Shown here: in pieces, positions 48,479 through 58,347 of the stretch
How positions within the stretch are numbered: position 1 is the stretch's first letter
Layout: each line of letters begins with the position of its first letter
Notes under the pieces: generated by a model
The model's input: the letters and a program-made list of their open reading frames with translations, nothing else
Told to the model about the DNA's origin: nothing
Database searches by the model: none
From: Amycolatopsis nalaikhensis
GTDB taxonomy: Bacteria; Actinomycetota; Actinomycetes; Mycobacteriales; Pseudonocardiaceae
Direction: 5' to 3'
DNA: 64,000 nucleotides
Assembly (NCBI RefSeq): GCF_030264295.1
Contig: NZ_CP127173.1
Location: 131,501 to 195,500 of the forward strand
Translations under genes and position numbers: made by a program

Positions 48479-49227
48479 CCTGGCAGGACGAGGCCGGTGG
48501 GCTTGACCCGCGCGTGGACGCGGTAGCCCACCGGCAGCGTCAGGTCCCGTTCGCGATTCCCGTTACGCTGCAAGGACTCCGCGATCGCCTGTTCGGCGAC
48601 GGGCTTGCTGAACTCGATCTTCAGCACCGCTTCGAGGTCCGCCGCGGTGGCGAACCGCCACTCGGTGGCGACGCGACGGCAGCCGAACCCGGCGCGGGCG
48701 AAGAACCGTTCGACCGCGGCAGGGTCGTAGTGCGGTAGGTCGGCGCGCATCCAGCGGCCGTAGGGCTCGCTGGTGACGTCGAGGTCGACGATCAGGATCG
48801 CCCCGCCCGGCCGCAGCACCCGCTCGGCCTCCGCCAGCCCCGGCTCGCACCCGGGCCCGAAGAAGTACGCCGTGCGCGCGTGGACGACGTCGACACTCGC
48901 GCTGCGGACCGGCAGCCGCTGCGCCCGCCCGAGCTTGACATCGACGTTCGCCAGGCCCCGCACGCGCTTCAAAGCGTCGCGCACGAGCGGCTCGTGCGGC
49001 TCCACCCCGAGCACCGAACGCGCTTCGCGGGCGAAGCGCGGCAAGTGAAACCCGTCACCGCAGCCGACGTCCAAGACGTCCTTGCCGGCCCAGTCGAACT
49101 CCTCGCGCAGCACGCGCCAGATCTCGCCACGGCTGTCCTGCGCCCGGTTCTCCAGCTCGTAATCGGCCTGGTAGTACCAGATGTTCGGACTCGGCACGAC
49201 TTCCGCGCGCCGCGACGGCCACCGCAC
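48418..49227 (-). CDS. SAM-dependent methyltransferase
   Basis: Class I methyltransferase of 269 residues, GTG at 49227 with GGAGGAG 9 bp upstream. Motif I VLDVGCGDGFHLPRFA, acidic VLGVEPHE, VDVVHARTAYFFGPG, LAEAERVLRPGGAILIVDLD. Substrate unknown. The last 20 residues (after LVLPGH) are an antisense reading of the PadR gene's 3' end and look like a run-through of the usual stop, so the true end in relatives may be earlier. Confidence 0.9.
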   Translation of the reverse strand: MRWPSRRAEVVPSPNIWYYQADYELENRAQDSRGEIWRVLREEFDWAGKDVLDVGCGDGFHLPRFAREARSVLGVEPHEPLVRDALKRVRGLANVDVKLGRAQRLPVRSASVDVVHARTAYFFGPGCEPGLAEAERVLRPGGAILIVDLDVTSEPYGRWMRADLPHYDPAAVERFFARAGFGCRRVATEWRFATAADLEAVLKIEFSKPVAEQAIAESLQRNGNRERDLTLPVGYRVHARVKPTGLVLPGHSAAASPEEDSSSSSPRMP

Positions 49228-49330
49228 CCGCTGCTCCTCCCGCTGTCCTCAGTGATCTCCCGGCAGCAAAATCTTGGCCGAAACCTCACGGATCACGCCT
49301 AGAATGCGGTGGGTATCGGGAGGAGCACAC

Positions 49331-50176
49331 ATGGCATTCGGCCCGTCCAGTACCCCATCCCCGGTCCCGGCCGGAATTCCGTGCTGGATCGAGCTGGCCT
49401 GCCGCGAGCCGGCCATCGCGGAGAGATTCTACGGTGCCCTCTTCGGCTGGGAGTACACCACTCAGCGAGATCCGGCGACGTCCGACGGGCGCTACGCGAT
49501 CGCGTCGCTCAACACCCTCCCGGTCGGCGGGCTCTACCGCGCCGCGCAGGGCGCGCCGCTGGGCTGGATGCCGCACCTGTCCGTGCCGCACACCGCCAGT
49601 GCGGCCGAATGGGTGGAACACCTCGGCGGCAAGCTGACGCTCGGCCCGATGCCGATCCCGCGGCGCGGCACGATCCTGCACGCCTACGACGCGTGCGGCG
49701 CGCCGGTGGTGTTCTGGGAGGTGCCGCCGGACTGGGAGTTCGTCACCGGGATCCCCAACACCTTCAGCGGCGCGGACCTCAACACCCACGACGGCGTCGC
49801 GGCGGATCACTTCTACACCAAGCTCTTCACCTACTCGAGCCACCAGATCGGCGACGGCGAGTCGCTGGACTACGTCGAATGGCTCATCGAGCACGAGCCG
49901 GTGCTGTACCGGTACGTGATGGGGTCGGAGTACAGCCTGGACACCCCGCCGCACTGGCTCGTGTACTTCGACATCGACCCGGCCCGCGGCGCCGACGCGG
50001 TCGCGGGCGAGGCGCTGATGCACGGCGGCACCGTCGTCATCCAGCCCTACGACACCCCGTTCGGCCGGATGTCGATCCTGGCCGACCCGGAAGGCGCGGT
50101 CTTCGCCGTGATCGACCACTCGCGCGTCTCCGAGGACTGGGGCCGCGCCGAGGTCGACGACCCCTACGACGACTGA
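49331..50176 (+). CDS. VOC-family protein with two glyoxalase-like domains
   Basis: A protein of 281 residues, ATG at 49331 after GGGAGGAG. Two VOC repeats: first GIPCWIELACREPAIAERFY and GALFGWEY, second FSGADLNTHDGVAADHFYTK and LF, the latter ending FGRMSILADPEGAVFAVIDH. Resembles CFP-30B/hydroxylase-like proteins of Streptomyces and Mycobacterium. The metal ligands are incomplete in the first domain, so a binding rather than catalytic role is possible. It overlaps the convergent MFS gene by 13 bp. Confidence 0.88.
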   Translation: MAFGPSSTPSPVPAGIPCWIELACREPAIAERFYGALFGWEYTTQRDPATSDGRYAIASLNTLPVGGLYRAAQGAPLGWMPHLSVPHTASAAEWVEHLGGKLTLGPMPIPRRGTILHAYDACGAPVVFWEVPPDWEFVTGIPNTFSGADLNTHDGVAADHFYTKLFTYSSHQIGDGESLDYVEWLIEHEPVLYRYVMGSEYSLDTPPHWLVYFDIDPARGADAVAGEALMHGGTVVIQPYDTPFGRMSILADPEGAVFAVIDHSRVSEDWGRAEVDDPYDD

Positions 50177-51486
50177 CGCTCGGCGAACGCCAGCCCCGCG
50201 ACCAGCGCGTACCCGGCCGCCACCAGCCACATCCCGGCGGCCGGGGCCAGCGCGCCGACGAGCGCGACCCCGATCGCGCCGCCGGTCTGGCGAGCCGCGT
50301 TGAGCACGCCCGCGGCCAGCCCGGCCTTGCCCGGCAAGGAGTTCATCGCCAGCGACGTCATCGCGGGCATCGCCAGGGAGCAGCAGCCGAAGACGACCGA
50401 GACCACGACGAACGGCACGAGCGCGCGTTCGGCGGGCAGCAAGGCGAAGCCGATCGAGCCGCCGAGCCCGGCGATCGCCCCCGCGACCATCGGGACGCGC
50501 GGGCCGAACCGCCCGGTGAGGCGTCCGCTGAAGAAAGCGTTGAGCCCGACGACCATCGTCAGCGGCACCAGGGCGAGCCCGGCGGCGAGCGCGCCGAGCG
50601 ACCAGTCGCGTTGCAGGGACAGGGCGAGGCTGAAGAGCGTGCCGTAGAGGCAGAAGTTGAACAGGCCGCCGATCCCGGTCGCCACCGCGAAGTTCCGGAT
50701 CTTCAGGATCCCGAGCGGCAGCACGGGTTCGGCGACCCGCTTCTCGACCACCACGAACACCACCCCGGCCACCACTCCCCCGGCGAGCAGCGCGAGGGTC
50801 GCGGGCGCGAGCCAGCCCGCGTGCCCGGCTTCGATGAACCCGGCGACGAACGCGGCCAGCGACGCCGTGCCGGAAACCTGCCCGGCCGGGTCGAGGTGGG
50901 CCTCGTGCCGCGGTGGTTCCGTGACCGCCCGCCGCGTCAGGACGATGGCGACGATCCCGACCGGCACGTTCACGGCGAACACCAGCCGCCAGTCGGCGAG
51001 CCCGACCGCGAGGCCGCCGAGCACCGGCCCGGCCGCGAGCCCGACGCCGCTCATCCCACCCCACACGCCGAGCGCGCGGGCGCGGGCGCGCGCGTCCGGG
51101 AACTGGTGGACGATCAAGGCGAGCGACGACGGCAGCAGCGCGGCGGCGCCCGCGCCCTGCACCGCCCGCGCCGCGATCAGCCACGGCGCCGAGCCGGCCA
51201 CCGCGCAGCCGATGCTCGCCAGCACGAAGACCGCGACGCCGGCTTCGAAAACGCGTCGCGACCCCCACCGGTCCCCGGCGGCGCCCCAGGTGAGCAGGAA
51301 CGCGGCGAGCGTGACGGTGTAGGCGTCGACGACCCACTGCAGCGCGGCGGTGGACGGCTCGCCGAAGTCTTCGCCGATCGCCGGGAGCGCCAGGTTCACG
51401 ATGGTCGCGTCGAGCGTGATCATCACGAAGCCGAGGCAAACGGCGGTGAGCGCCAGCCGCGCCGGGGCGCGCGTTTCGGTGAGCAT
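50164..51486 (-). CDS. DHA2-type MFS transporter
   Basis: Exporter of 440 residues. ITLDATIVNLALPAIGEDFG, LQWVVDAYTVTLAAFLL, GAAGDRWGSRRVF (motif A), GAGAAALLPSSLALI and GVGLAAGPVLGGLAVGLADW (antiporter motif C) identify the DHA2 group. ATG at 51486 lies 94 bp from the divergent LysR gene, its probable regulator. Paralogue of the transporter at the start of the window. Confidence 0.94.
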   Translation of the reverse strand: MLTETRAPARLALTAVCLGFVMITLDATIVNLALPAIGEDFGEPSTAALQWVVDAYTVTLAAFLLTWGAAGDRWGSRRVFEAGVAVFVLASIGCAVAGSAPWLIAARAVQGAGAAALLPSSLALIVHQFPDARARARALGVWGGMSGVGLAAGPVLGGLAVGLADWRLVFAVNVPVGIVAIVLTRRAVTEPPRHEAHLDPAGQVSGTASLAAFVAGFIEAGHAGWLAPATLALLAGGVVAGVVFVVVEKRVAEPVLPLGILKIRNFAVATGIGGLFNFCLYGTLFSLALSLQRDWSLGALAAGLALVPLTMVVGLNAFFSGRLTGRFGPRVPMVAGAIAGLGGSIGFALLPAERALVPFVVVSVVFGCCSLAMPAMTSLAMNSLPGKAGLAAGVLNAARQTGGAIGVALVGALAPAAGMWLVAAGYALVAGLAFAERQSS

Positions 51487-51580
51487 GCTCCGAGTGAAAC
51501 CGCCGGACGCTTCGGCGGTCCACGAACCATCGCCTACCTCTGTTAGGCGGAACCTCCCACCGCAGGTCTACCGTGCTCCC

Positions 51581-52507
51581 ATGGAACTGCGGCAGTTGCG
51601 GTACTTCCTCGCGGTGGCCGAGGAGCTGCACTTCACGCGGGCCGCGGAACGGCTGCACATCGCGAGCCCGTCGCTGTCGCAGCAGATCAAGAAGCTCGAA
51701 CGCGAGCTCGGCGCGGCCCTGTTCGTCCGCGACCGGCGGCACGTCGAGCTGACCCGCGCCGGAGCGGCGTTGGTCGGCGACGCCCGGCAGATCCTGGACC
51801 TGGCCGACGCGGCCGCGCGGCGGGTCCGCGGCACCGCGCACACCAAGCTGCGCCTGGGGCACGTGAGCTGGCTGCCCGCGGAGCTGACGCAGCTGCTCGG
51901 CGACGTCGTCCGGCTCGACGAGTGGGTGCTGCCGTCGCACACGCAGGTGGTCCGCGTCGCCGAAGGGACGCTCGACCTGGCGCTGGCGTGGGTCGACCGG
52001 AAACGGCTCGACGCCCTGGACCTGACCGCGCACCTCGTGCGCGTCGAGACGATGCCCGCGGTCCTGCCGGGCGACCACCGCCTGGCCCGGGCCGACGCCG
52101 TGCCCGCGTCGGCGGTGTCGGTGCTGGTGGACTCGGACCAGTCGTCGTGGCTGGCGTGGAACGAGTTCGCGCTGGACTACGCGGCGGCCAGCGGCGCGCG
52201 CGTCGTCCACATCGACGACGGCGGGGTCACGGGCCAGGCGTTCTTCGACCACGTGACGCGGCTGCGGGTGCCGGTGCTGCAGTCGCCGAAGCGGCACACG
52301 GCCCCGTTCCCGCCGAGCCTGGTGCGGCGCCCGGTGAGCACCCCGGCGCGCTGGCCGTGGTCGTTGGTGCACCGGCGCGACGACGACCGGCCGGAGGTCG
52401 CCGTGGTCGTCGAGCGGGTGCTCGGACTGCGGGCGACGATGCGGTGGGACGCGGTCTCAGCCGAGCGGCACGAAGGCCGACAGCAGCAGCCAGGACACGA
52501 CGGCTGA
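51581..52507 (+). CDS. LysR-family regulator
   Basis: LTTR of 308 residues, ATG at 51581. N-terminal HTH MELRQLRYFLAVAEELHFTR and LHIASPSLSQQIKKLERELG are textbook; the effector domain follows (LRLGHVSWLPAELTQLL, MPAVLPGDHRLARADAV). It probably controls the divergent MFS gene. The last 17 codons run into the 3' end of cdsA on the other strand (51 bp overlap), and the sequence there is an antisense reading of cdsA. Confidence 0.93.
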   Translation: MELRQLRYFLAVAEELHFTRAAERLHIASPSLSQQIKKLERELGAALFVRDRRHVELTRAGAALVGDARQILDLADAAARRVRGTAHTKLRLGHVSWLPAELTQLLGDVVRLDEWVLPSHTQVVRVAEGTLDLALAWVDRKRLDALDLTAHLVRVETMPAVLPGDHRLARADAVPASAVSVLVDSDQSSWLAWNEFALDYAAASGARVVHIDDGGVTGQAFFDHVTRLRVPVLQSPKRHTAPFPPSLVRRPVSTPARWPWSLVHRRDDDRPEVAVVVERVLGLRATMRWDAVSAERHEGRQQQPGHDG

Positions 52508-53482
52508 GGGCAGCAGCGAGTCGAGGCGGTCCATGATCCCGCCGTGCCCGGGCAGCAGCGTGCCCATGTCCTTGACGCCCAGATCGCGCTTGATCAGCGA
52601 CTCGACGAGGTCGCCGAGGGTCGCGGTCAGCACGATCGCGATGCCGAAGATCACGCCCTGCCAGACGTGGCCGTCGAGCAGCAGGCTCAGCGTCAGGGCC
52701 CCGGCGACGACCCCGCCGACCAGCGAACCGGCGAAGCCCTCCCAGGTCTTCTTCGGGCTGATGGTGGGCGCCATCGGGTGCTTGCCGCCGAGCACCCCGG
52801 CGATGTAGCCGCCGGTGTCCGACGCGACGACGCCGATGAGGAAGGTGAGCACCCGCCCGACACCGTCGTGCGGCGGCACGAGCATGGCGGCGAAGGCCCC
52901 GAAGAGCGGCAGGTAGGCGGCGGCGAACGTCGACGCGCTGATGTCGCGCAGGTAGCCCTTGGCACCGCCGGGCAGCCGCCACAGCAGGCAGGCGAGGACG
53001 GTGAGGACGAACGCGGTGAGCGCGCCTTCCCGCCCGAACGGCCAGGCGAGCCAGATCATCGCCTGCCCGCCGACGAGCACCGGGATCATCGCGACCCGGA
53101 TGTCGGCGACCCGGCGCAGCACCCCGGCGAACTCGAAGGTGCCGACCGCGATCGCGATCGCGATGATCCCGATGAACAGGAACCGCACGGTGAGCAGCGA
53201 AACGATGATGGCGGCCCCGAGCAGCAAGCCGACCCCGATGGCGGCGGGCAGGTTCCGGCCGGCCTTGGAGGCCTTCTTGACGACCTCCGGCGGCGCCGGC
53301 GTCTCCGCCGCACCCGTCCCCGAGGGCGCCCCCTCCGGCACGACCGGCGCTCCCGCCGTCCCGGGGAACCCGGGTGCGGCCGGAGCACCGGCGTCACCCG
53401 GCTCCGGTGTCCCGGACACGCCGGCCGGTCGGTCTCCGGTGGCGTCCACCCGGTCCTCGCGTTCCTCGCTCACCTGTGCCAT
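52457..53482 (-). CDS. cdsA: Phosphatidate cytidylyltransferase CdsA
   Basis: Makes CDP-diacylglycerol from phosphatidate and CTP in the membrane. 341 residues. After a disordered 70-residue Gly/Ala/Pro-rich start come about eight helices. Signature near the C-terminus: ESLIKRDLGVKDMGTLLPGH followed by GGIMDRLDS, with SDTGGYIAGVLGGKHPMAP and SPKKTWEGFAG before it. The ATG shares one base with the frr stop (TGATG). Third in the order pyrH-frr-cdsA. Confidence 0.97.
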   Translation of the reverse strand: MAQVSEEREDRVDATGDRPAGVSGTPEPGDAGAPAAPGFPGTAGAPVVPEGAPSGTGAAETPAPPEVVKKASKAGRNLPAAIGVGLLLGAAIIVSLLTVRFLFIGIIAIAIAVGTFEFAGVLRRVADIRVAMIPVLVGGQAMIWLAWPFGREGALTAFVLTVLACLLWRLPGGAKGYLRDISASTFAAAYLPLFGAFAAMLVPPHDGVGRVLTFLIGVVASDTGGYIAGVLGGKHPMAPTISPKKTWEGFAGSLVGGVVAGALTLSLLLDGHVWQGVIFGIAIVLTATLGDLVESLIKRDLGVKDMGTLLPGHGGIMDRLDSLLPSAVVSWLLLSAFVPLG

Positions 53483-54045
53483 CAGACCTCGAGCAGCTCG
53501 GCTTCCTTGTGCTTGACCAGCTCGTCGACCTTGTGCACGTAGGTGTCGGTCAGGTTCTGCAGTTCCTTCTCCGCGCGCGCGACCTCGTCCTCGCCGGCCT
53601 CGCCGTCCTTGGCGATGCGGTCCAGCTCGTCCTTGGCCTTGCGCCGGACGCTGCGGATCGACACCCGCGCGTCCTCGCCCTTGCCCTTGGCGACCTTCAC
53701 CATCTCCTTGCGCCGCTCCTCGGTGAGCTGCGGGATGACGATGCGGATGACCTGGCCGTCGTTGCTCGGGTTGACCCCGAGGTCGGACTCCCGGATCGCC
53801 TTCTCGATGGCGCCGAGCTGGGTCTGGTCGTACGGCTTGATGAGCGCCATGCGGGCTTCCGGCACGTTCACGCTGGCCAGCTGGTTCAGCGGGGTCGGCG
53901 CGCCGTAGTACTCGACGACGATCCGCGAGAACATCGCCGACGAAGCCCGGCCGGTGCGTACCGACTGCAGCTCGTCCTTGGCGACGGACACCGCTTTTTC
54001 CATCTTCTCCTCGGCATCGAGGAGGGTCTCGTCGATCACGGTCAC
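53482..54045 (-). CDS. frr: Ribosome recycling factor
   Basis: RRF of 187 residues, GTG at 54045. It splits post-termination ribosomes together with EF-G. Sequence is clear: [60 protein letters not shown] and a C-terminal helix ending [17 protein letters not shown]. Lies 42 bp behind pyrH and is co-transcribed with cdsA. Confidence 0.98.
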   Translation of the reverse strand: MTVIDETLLDAEEKMEKAVSVAKDELQSVRTGRASSAMFSRIVVEYYGAPTPLNQLASVNVPEARMALIKPYDQTQLGAIEKAIRESDLGVNPSNDGQVIRIVIPQLTEERRKEMVKVAKGKGEDARVSIRSVRRKAKDELDRIAKDGEAGEDEVARAEKELQNLTDTYVHKVDELVKHKEAELLEV

Positions 54046-54087
54046 TCCCGTTGTTGTGATGGGTGGCGCTTGCTGATCCCAGCAGGT

Positions 54088-54832
<745 letters not shown>

Positions 54833-54883
54833 CTATGTCGCCTCCTACGCCCCTCGACCGTTTTTTGTCATATCCAGACCTGA

Positions 54884-54920
54884 CAGTGCCCCGTCCCCGA
54901 TGGACGGAGACGGGGCACTG
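54884..54920 (-). terminator. Hairpin after tsf
   Basis: 12-bp stem CAGTGCCCCGTC / GACGGGGCACTG, loop of 13, starting 26 bp beyond the tsf stop. It has no T run in the tsf direction, so it resembles an actinobacterial I-shaped terminator or an attenuator before pyrH. Confidence 0.75.
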
Positions 54921-54946
54921 GGTGAAACCTACGCCCGGGCCTGGCC

Positions 54947-55762
54947 TCAGGCCTGGCCGACCTCGAAGCGAGCGAACTTGGTCAGCGTGACGCCGGCCTC
55001 GTCCAGCAGGGCCTTGACGGTCTTCTTGTTGTCCTTGACCGACGGCTGCTCGAGCAGGACGTTGTCCTTGTAGTAGGCGTTGACCTTGCCCTCGATGATC
55101 TTCGGCAGGGCCTGCTCCGGCTTGCCTTCCTCGCGGGCGGTCTGCTCGGCGATGCGGCGCTCGTTCTCGACGATCTCGGCCGGCACCTCTTCGCGGGTCA
55201 GGTACTTCGCGCGCAGCGCGGCGACCTGCATGGCGGCACCGCGGGCGGCGTCGACGTCGTCACCGGTGAACTCGACGAGCACGCCGACGGCCGGCGGCAG
55301 GTCGGAGCCGCGGCGGTGCAGGTAGGTCGCGGTCTTGCCCTCGAAGGCCACGACGCGGCGCAGCTCGAGCTTCTCGCCGATGCGGGCCGAGAGCTCCTGG
55401 ACGACCTCGTTGACGGTCTTGCCGTCGAGCTCGGCACCCTTGAGCGCGTCGACGTCGGAGGTCTTGAGGGTCTTCGCGACGTCGACGATCTTCGCGGCGA
55501 GCGCCTGGAAGTCGGCGTTCTTCGCGACGAAGTCGGTCTCGGAGTCGAGCTCGATGAGGACGCCGCCGTCGCCGGTGACCAGGCCCTCGGCGGTGGCGCG
55601 CTCGGCGCGCTTGCCGACGTCCTTGGCGCCCTTGATGCGGAGGAACTCGATGGCCTTCTCGAAGTCGCCGTCGTTCTCCTCCAGCGCCTTCTTGCAGTCC
55701 ATCATGCCGGCGCCGGTCATCTCGCGCAGGCGCTTCACGTCAGCGGCGGTGTAGTTCGCCAT
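54947..55762 (-). CDS. tsf: Elongation factor Ts
   Basis: EF-Ts of 271 residues, the nucleotide exchange factor of EF-Tu. [20 protein letters not shown] and [20 protein letters not shown] match the conserved N-terminal domain (TGAGMMDCK), and [14 protein letters not shown] starts the core that contacts EF-Tu. Full length for actinomycetes. Separated from rpsB by 90 bp with a strong hairpin. Confidence 0.98.
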   Translation of the reverse strand: MANYTAADVKRLREMTGAGMMDCKKALEENDGDFEKAIEFLRIKGAKDVGKRAERATAEGLVTGDGGVLIELDSETDFVAKNADFQALAAKIVDVAKTLKTSDVDALKGAELDGKTVNEVVQELSARIGEKLELRRVVAFEGKTATYLHRRGSDLPPAVGVLVEFTGDDVDAARGAAMQVAALRAKYLTREEVPAEIVENERRIAEQTAREEGKPEQALPKIIEGKVNAYYKDNVLLEQPSVKDNKKTVKALLDEAGVTLTKFARFEVGQA

Positions 55763-55808
55763 TCTGGTAAATCCGTCCTTTGCAGGAAATCTGTGGGTTG
55801 CTACGCCG

Positions 55809-55839
55809 GTGCGGCCGGCCCGCGGAGGGCCGGCCGCAC
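55809..55839 (-). terminator. Hairpin between rpsB and tsf
   Basis: 13-bp perfect stem GTGCGGCCGGCCC / GGGCCGGCCGCAC with a 5-base loop, without a T run. Probably an attenuator or processing site that sets tsf below rpsB, as known in other bacteria for this gene pair. Confidence 0.75.
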
Positions 55840-55852
55840 GGGCGGTGGGACA

Positions 55853-56719
55853 TCAGGAGGAGGCGGTCGCCTGCTCGGTGGCGGCCTCGGTCGCGGCGGC
55901 GGCATTTGCGGCTGCGTCCGATTCGGTGGCGGTCTCGGAGCCGGCGAGCAGCTCCTTCTCCCACTCGGCCAGCGGCTCGTCGGAGGCGACACCCGGCTCC
56001 GGCTTCGCGTCGGCGGAGGCACCGTTGCGGCTGGAGCGGGCCATCAGGCCGGCGGCCGCGGCCTCGGCGACGACCTTGGTCAGCAGCGCGGCCGAGCGGA
56101 TGGCGTCGTCGTTGCCCGGGATCGGGTAGTCGACCTCGTCCGGGTCGCAGTTGGTGTCCAGGATCGCGACGACCGGGATGTTCAGCTTCCGAGCCTCGCC
56201 GACGGCGATGTGCTCCTTCTTCGTGTCGACGATCCACACCGCGGACGGCACCTTGGCCATGTCGCGGATACCGCCGAGGGTCTTCTCCAGCTTTTCCTTC
56301 TCGCGGGTCAGCGTCAGGATCTCGCGCTTGGTGAGGCCGGCGAAGCCGCCGGTCTGCTCCTGGGCCTCGAGCTCCTTGAGGCGCAGGAGGCGCTTGTGCA
56401 CGGTCTGGAAGTTGGTCAGCATGCCGCCGAGCCAGCGCTGGTTGACGTAGGGCATGCCCACGCGCGCGGCCTCGTTGGCGATGGCTTCCTGGGCCTGCTT
56501 CTTGGTGCCGACGAACATGATGGTGCCGCCGTGCGCGACGGTCTCCTTGATGAACTCGTACGCACGGTCGATGTAGGTCAGCGTCTGCTGCAGGTCGATG
56601 ATGTAGATGCCGTTGCGCTCGGTGAAGATGTAGCGCTTCATCTTCGGGTTCCACCGGCGGGTCTGGTGCCCGAAGTGCACGCCGCTGTCGAGCAGCTGCT
56701 TCATGGTGACGACGGCCAT
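55853..56719 (-). CDS. rpsB: 30S ribosomal protein S2
   Basis: S2 of 288 residues, ATG at 56719 behind [64 protein letters not shown] and [20 protein letters not shown] are fully conserved. It has an actinobacterial C-terminal tail rich in Ala, Glu and Thr (about 45 residues). Divergent from the M23 peptidase gene over a 368-bp gap. Confidence 0.98.
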   Translation of the reverse strand: MAVVTMKQLLDSGVHFGHQTRRWNPKMKRYIFTERNGIYIIDLQQTLTYIDRAYEFIKETVAHGGTIMFVGTKKQAQEAIANEAARVGMPYVNQRWLGGMLTNFQTVHKRLLRLKELEAQEQTGGFAGLTKREILTLTREKEKLEKTLGGIRDMAKVPSAVWIVDTKKEHIAVGEARKLNIPVVAILDTNCDPDEVDYPIPGNDDAIRSAALLTKVVAEAAAAGLMARSSRNGASADAKPEPGVASDEPLAEWEKELLAGSETATESDAAANAAAATEAATEQATASS

Positions 56720-57087
56720 TGCCGGAATCACACCTCTTCTGTGTCGTGCGCGCCATGCGTTCCGCTGACGCGCTGCTCGGTTTGTCGCTCGCGGCCGGGG
56801 TGGCCGTTCGCCCTGGTGCCCGTGCCGGTGCCCGGACCCCGGGAGAGAAAACCGGGGACCGCCGGACACCGTGCGACTCGCCCGCCGGGCCAGTGGCCGC
56901 CGGGGAGCGCGCACGTGCACGCGAAGTCAGCCCGCTGACGCGGACCGCGCAGAAGATTCTACCCCCTGCCACCAGCCCCTCCCCCACCGGCGGCCGCGGA
57001 GGCCCGCAGTTGTCCACAAGGGCTCCGGTTGTCCACAGATTCCCCGACGGCGCCCCACGGGGGTTCCGGGTGTCGCACGCTGGAGCC
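56720..57087. promoter_or_regulatory. Divergent gap between rpsB and the M23 peptidase gene
   Basis: 368 bp without a gene. On the minus strand TAGAAT at 56961-56956 is a plausible -10 box for rpsB, leaving a leader of more than 200 nt that is GC-rich and able to fold, as expected for an autoregulated S2 leader. Toward the M23 gene TTGTCCACA occurs twice (about 57009 and 57028). I see no known riboswitch. Confidence 0.45.
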
Positions 57088-58347
57088 ATGGAGTCGATCA
57101 AGCGTGGCGGTCCTCGGGTGTGGGGCTGGGCCGGGGTGGTGTTCGCCCTGGTAGCGGCGGTGTTCGTGGGGTGGGGAGGTGCGGTTGGGACGGCGATCGC
57201 GCCTGGGCGTGAGCCGGTGTCAGAGGTGCCGGAGACGGCATCGGGGGCCGCGGCCGCGGGGTCCGCGACGCTGGGGACAGCTCGCGATCCGGTGGCCGAT
57301 CGGGTGCCACCGCCGGGGTCGCTGCTGCTGCCCGCGCCGCCGAGAGGGCGCTGGCCGCCGCCGTTGGAGGCGGCGGCCAGCGGGTGGCGAATCGGTGCGG
57401 CGCCGACATCAGCGAAAGGGCGGTGGTCACCTTCGGCGAGCGAGCCGCAGCCATCGCCCTCACTCGCTCCGCGCATGTCGTGGCCGTCCCCGGCACTCGC
57501 CTCGCGCGAGTCGTGGCCGTTCCCCGCACTCGCCTCGCCCGGGTCGTCGCCGTCCCCCGCACTCGCCCCGCGCGAATCATGGCCGTCCCCCGCCCTCGCC
57601 CCGCGCGAGTCGGGGCCATCCGTGCCCACGCCGAGCGAGCGGCTGTTGCCCGCCCTCGCCCCGCGCGAGTCGGGGCCATCCGTGCCCGCGCTGAGCGAGC
57701 CGCTGCCATCCGCCCTGCCCGCGCCAGGCGAGTCGTGGCCACCTTCCCTGCCCGCAGCGGCGAGCGGACCGCAGCCGACCTCGGCGCCCGCGCCGGTGCT
57801 CGCATCCGCGGCCGCCCTCCGACCGGCGCCGTCCACCCCTCTCGTCTGGGCGACCGCCCCCATGGCGGAGCCGATCTCACCCGGTCCGTCGGCGGCGTCC
57901 CGTGCCGATCCCACCGTGCGGCAATCGCGGCTCTCCTGGCCTCTATCACCCGATCCGGTGGTCGTGAAGTACTTCGACGCACCCGAAACCCCCTACAGCG
58001 CCGGGCACCGCGGGGTCGACCTGGCCGCCGTGCCCGGGCAGGAAGTGCTGGCGGCGGAGGCGGGCGTCGTCGTGTTCGCCGGGCCCGTCGCCGGACGGCC
58101 GGTCATCTCCGTCGACCACGACGGCGGCCTCCGCACCACCTACGAGCCCGTCGCGCCGAAGGTGGCCGTCGGCGACCAGGTCTACCGAGGTCAGGTGCTC
58201 GGCACCGTCCTCCCCGGGCACCCCGGCTGCTCGGTCGCCGCCTGCCTGCACTGGGGCGTGCGGCGCGGCGAGGAGTACGCCGACCCGCTCGCCCTGGTCG
58301 GCGAGGTCGGCGAATACCGGCTCAAGCCGTGGGGAGGTGGTTCGTGA
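57088..58347 (+). CDS. M23-family metallopeptidase with a repetitive Ser/Pro linker
   Basis: Cell-wall endopeptidase of the LytM type, 419 residues, ATG at 57088. One N-terminal helix (VWGWAGVVFALVAAVFVGWG) anchors or exports it. Residues about 110-270 are a low-complexity Ser/Pro/Ala linker with repeats such as LAPRESWPSPALA. The C-terminal catalytic domain has YSAGHRGVDLAAVPGQEVLA (HxxxD zinc ligands), GVVVFAGPVAGRPVISVDH and CLHWGVRRG (HxH-like HWG), so all ligand positions are present. An M23 gene next to rpsB is conserved in actinobacteria. It ends one base before the convergent whiG stop. Confidence 0.95.
   Translation: MESIKRGGPRVWGWAGVVFALVAAVFVGWGGAVGTAIAPGREPVSEVPETASGAAAAGSATLGTARDPVADRVPPPGSLLLPAPPRGRWPPPLEAAASGWRIGAAPTSAKGRWSPSASEPQPSPSLAPRMSWPSPALASRESWPFPALASPGSSPSPALAPRESWPSPALAPRESGPSVPTPSERLLPALAPRESGPSVPALSEPLPSALPAPGESWPPSLPAAASGPQPTSAPAPVLASAAALRPAPSTPLVWATAPMAEPISPGPSAASRADPTVRQSRLSWPLSPDPVVVKYFDAPETPYSAGHRGVDLAAVPGQEVLAAEAGVVVFAGPVAGRPVISVDHDGGLRTTYEPVAPKVAVGDQVYRGQVLGTVLPGHPGCSVAACLHWGVRRGEEYADPLALVGEVGEYRLKPWGGGS
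57460..57720 (+). repeat. Degenerate tandem repeats in the M23 linker
   Basis: Units of about 36-60 bp built around CCGCGCGAGTCGTGGCC and CCCGCACTCGCC. The longest pair, CGCGAGTCGGGGCCATCCGT with about 30 further bases, occurs at about 57605 and 57665. Reading frames are open on several frames because of the repeats, but only the M23 frame is coding. Confidence 0.75.

Noticed and set aside
57460..57720. CRISPR-like regular repeats
   Set aside because: Repeats are degenerate, without unique spacers of constant length, and lie within the coding frame of the M23 peptidase.
55740..57914. A 724-residue minus-strand frame rich in Gly/Ala/Asp repeats
   Set aside because: Antisense of the repetitive M23 linker joined to an out-of-frame reading of rpsB.
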